Assembly (NCBI GenBank): GCA_029560455.1
Contig: JAKQKW010000364.1
Coordinates: 1-14,722 of the forward strand
Source of the DNA: Candidatus Rifleibacteriota bacterium
GTDB taxonomy: Bacteria > Riflebacteria > Ozemobacteria > Ozemobacterales > Ozemobacteraceae
Reading direction: 5' to 3'
Length of the DNA stretch: 14,722 bases
Part shown: positions 12,649-14,722 of the stretch, in pieces
Position numbering within the stretch: position 1 is the first letter of the stretch
How the letters are laid out: the number at the start of each line of letters is the position of its first letter
Translations under genes and position numbers: made by a program
Notes under the pieces: generated by a model
What the model was told of the DNA's origin: nothing
What the model saw: only the letters and a program-made list of their open reading frames with translations
The model's database searches: none

Positions 12649-14722
12649 TTACTTTTTGTCGATATTGGTCTTGAGTCTTTCAAATGCTTTCAGTGCACGC
12701 TCTCTGAACTGGTTTTCGTGTGCCTGCTGCTTCTGAACAGCAACTTTTTTCACTTCTTCCAGTTTTTTTTCTTCGGTGGTGGCACCTCTGGCTTCGTCAA
12801 ATTTTAACACTTCTTCAGGTGTCGAGAGAATATGTGGTGTAATAAAAACCAGCAGGTTGGTTTTCTGGGTCACGTCACGCCGGTTCTTGAAAGCTTCGCC
12901 GATGAACGGAATCTTCGAGAGCAGCGGCACCTTTTCGATTACCTTGGTTTTGTCTTCTCGCATCAGCCCGCCGATAACGATGGTTTTGTGATTCGGAACC
13001 GTTATAGTGGTCTGCATCTGGCGTTTGGTAAGCACCGGAACATTGAATTCATACAGGTTTTCTTCCTGGCGCTTTTTGATTTCCTGGTCGATTTTGAGGG
13101 TGACGAGATCGTTCGAGTTGACTCTCGGAGTAAGGCCGAGCACGATGCCCACGTCTTCATACTTGAAGTTGGTGAGGTCGAAGCGGCCGGTGTCACGGTC
13201 CTGGGTAAAACCCTGGGGCAGGGCGACCACTTCGCCGACCGAAATTTTCGCTTCCTGGTTGTCGGTGCTGAGAATCTGGGGTGCTGAAAGAATCTTGAAG
13301 TTCGAATTGTTGCTGTAGGCTTTAACCATGGCCTTGATCTTGCTGAGAGCGGTAGCGTCGCCCTTTGCCAGATCGGCGGCGGTGACGGCTTCCTTGATCA
13401 GGCCAACCTGAAAACCGCTGTTGGCAGATGGGTTGCTGCCCTTGATGCCATAGTTGGTGCCACCAAAGGCGCGCCAGGTTTCTGAATTATAGTCGAAGAC
13501 GTTCCACTCGATGCCGAGATTGTGGGTCAGCTGGCCGCTGACTTCGGTGATGAGTACTTCAACCAGAATCTGGTGCCGCATGACGTCGAGAGAGGCCAGA
13601 ATGGCCTCATACTGCGGAAACTGCTGCGGCGGCCCGGTCATGATGATCGAGTTGGTGTGCTCTTCGGCAACGAAGGTGACTATCTGTTTCGGGCCCGAAG
13701 TCGGCGCGGCCCCCTGTTCGGTCTGTTGAACCAGTTTGGCGAGAGTTTCTGCCAGGGTCTTGGCGTCGGCATTGACAACCTTTATTACCTTGACATCGCC
13801 GCTGCCTTTGGCCGGCGGCGAATCCAGGTGCTGCAGCAGTGATTCAATGCGGTTCATGACATCTTCTGACCTGGCGGTAATCATAATCGATCTGGTTCTT
13901 TTGATCGGAACCAGCCGGGTCGTTTCGATCATTGCCGATTCAGAGGCTGAAGTTATCTCGTTTTTGCGGCTGAAACCGAGAATATCTTCGAGCTGTTTGG
14001 CCGTTTCGGTTTCGTCTGCATATTTGAGGGTAAAAAACCTTGTCAGTTCTGGTCTTGCGTCGGTTGTCGACGTGTCGAGCCGGTCGATCAGAGTTCTGAC
14101 CCGTTCGAAATTTTCGGGTGAGGTGAGAACGAACAGACTGTTGCTGCGCTTATCGGCGATAAAATTGACGCCGCCCTTGATTGTGTCGCGTTCAACCCCG
14201 CCGCCGGAAATAATTTTTTCGAGCTGAGCTTTAAGATCTTCGGCAGCTGAATATTTGAGGGGTACAATATCGAGGCCGGGGCGCAGCAGGCCCTTTTCAA
14301 GTTCGAGCAGAACTTCGAGCGCTCTTTTTATGTTGACTGAACGGCCGGTCAGAACAATCGTATTCGACGGCGGGAAAAGCAGCATCGAGGCATCGCGGGG
14401 CAGCAGGGTGGCGAGAATTTTGCTGGCCTCTTCCACCGAGGTTCTTTCGAGGGGCACGATCTGGGTGATCAGGGTGTCGTCATCACTGAGAGAAGTCAGT
14501 TCTCCCGGGGTGCGGGTTTCGGTGCCGGCCACCTTGGCATCGCTGAGAGCGACGATTTTGAACATTTTGCCGGAAGGAACAGCCGTGTAGCCGCGCACCT
14601 GAAGAATCGATTCGAGCATTGCCAGAGCTTCTTCTTTGCCGAGAGTGACCGGCGAAATGATGGTTACATCACCCTGCAGCGGCTGGTTGATAATAAAGCC
14701 ACGGCCGGTTTCCTGACTCATG
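12649..14722 (-). CDS. gspD: Type II secretion secretin GspD, N-terminus cut by window edge
   Basis: The frame is open to the right edge. The ATG at 14719-14721 is internal, because the following TGRGFIINQPLQGDVTI matches the middle of the N0 domain (tG-x-x-x-x-i-x-x-x-v-x-G-x-v-T), so the signal peptide and the start of N0 are missing. Counting from that ATG: end of N0 (1-60), then four N1-type ring repeats at about 85-142, 150-216, 227-300 and 309-380, where typical GspD has three. The secretin barrel follows (about 384-632), with LVEVLITEVSG, the gate region NVPVLTKRQ and signature VPLLSKIPFIGEAFKNR plus LLVFITPHIL. A charged helical tail (633-690) stands where pilotin-binding S-domains occur. 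It forms the outer-membrane channel through which folded proteins leave. First of the visible gspD-E-F operon. Confidence 0.95.
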   Translation of the reverse strand, partial: MSQETGRGFIINQPLQGDVTIISPVTLGKEEALAMLESILQVRGYTAVPSGKMFKIVALSDAKVAGTETRTPGELTSLSDDDTLITQIVPLERTSVEEASKILATLLPRDASMLLFPPSNTIVLTGRSVNIKRALEVLLELEKGLLRPGLDIVPLKYSAAEDLKAQLEKIISGGGVERDTIKGGVNFIADKRSNSLFVLTSPENFERVRTLIDRLDTSTTDARPELTRFFTLKYADETETAKQLEDILGFSRKNEITSASESAMIETTRLVPIKRTRSIMITARSEDVMNRIESLLQHLDSPPAKGSGDVKVIKVVNADAKTLAETLAKLVQQTEQGAAPTSGPKQIVTFVAEEHTNSIIMTGPPQQFPQYEAILASLDVMRHQILVEVLITEVSGQLTHNLGIEWNVFDYNSETWRAFGGTNYGIKGSNPSANSGFQVGLIKEAVTAADLAKGDATALSKIKAMVKAYSNNSNFKILSAPQILSTDNQEAKISVGEVVALPQGFTQDRDTGRFDLTNFKYEDVGIVLGLTPRVNSNDLVTLKIDQEIKKRQEENLYEFNVPVLTKRQMQTTITVPNHKTIVIGGLMREDKTKVIEKVPLLSKIPFIGEAFKNRRDVTQKTNLLVFITPHILSTPEEVLKFDEARGATTEEKKLEEVKKVAVQKQQAHENQFRERALKAFERLKTNIDKK

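Noticed and set aside
12477..14590. Several plus-strand open frames opposite gspD and gspE
   Set aside because: All are shadows in other frames of two unmistakable secretion genes and have no start signals or recognisable domains.
1..14722. Mobile element, CRISPR array, tRNA or rRNA
   Set aside because: No transposase or integrase motifs, no regularly spaced direct repeats and no recognisable structural RNA were seen by eye on either strand.

Overview
The window comes from a bacterial chromosome of roughly balanced base composition and tight gene packing. A type II secretion-type secretin with its assembly ATPase and inner-membrane platform protein shows a diderm (Gram-negative-type) cell envelope. 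A protein made of S-layer homology (SLH) repeats and a zinc phospholipase C/P1-type hydrolase with a DNA-binding-like tail fit an uncultured, deep-branching diderm rather than a well-studied proteobacterium. A placement near Candidatus Riflebacteria or a similar lineage is only a guess. I see no rRNA, tRNA, CRISPR array, insertion sequence or prophage gene.

Left part, minus strand (4134 down to 1): a compact four-gene cluster reads leftward. It encodes a STAS-domain anti-anti-sigma-like protein, a secreted TPR protein of unknown function, an exported protein with an HExxH zinc-protease signature, and a large polytopic ABC-2-like permease cut by the left edge. A near-consensus sigma-70 promoter sits directly in front of the STAS gene, so close to its ATG that the message would be leaderless or nearly so.

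Centre, plus strand (4285 to 7272): thiol peroxidase (tpx), then an ABC ATPase, an ABC-2 permease and a bitopic TPR-like protein with a His/Cys-rich CxxCH segment. The last three are joined by a 4-bp overlap and a 3-bp gap. tpx and the STAS gene are divergent and share a 150-bp control region. The last gene converges on, and overlaps by 17 bp, a minus-strand SLH protein gene (8443 to 7256). A perfect 11-bp inverted repeat in the overlapping tail region is a candidate bidirectional terminator.

Right part, minus strand (14722 down to 8706): the type II secretion core in canonical order gspD-gspE-gspF, with gspD cut by the right edge. It is followed not by a pseudopilin gene but by a secreted zinc hydrolase carrying a C-terminal helix-hairpin-helix domain, a plausible secretion substrate. 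GspD shows four N1-type ring repeats instead of the usual three. GspE carries a tandem MshEN-like N-terminus of the type that binds cyclic di-GMP in other ATPases.

The strongest leads are the hydrolase-HhH fusion beside the secretion genes, the extra secretin ring domain, the leaderless-type promoter, and the uncharacterised STAS/TPR/HExxH/permease cassette.
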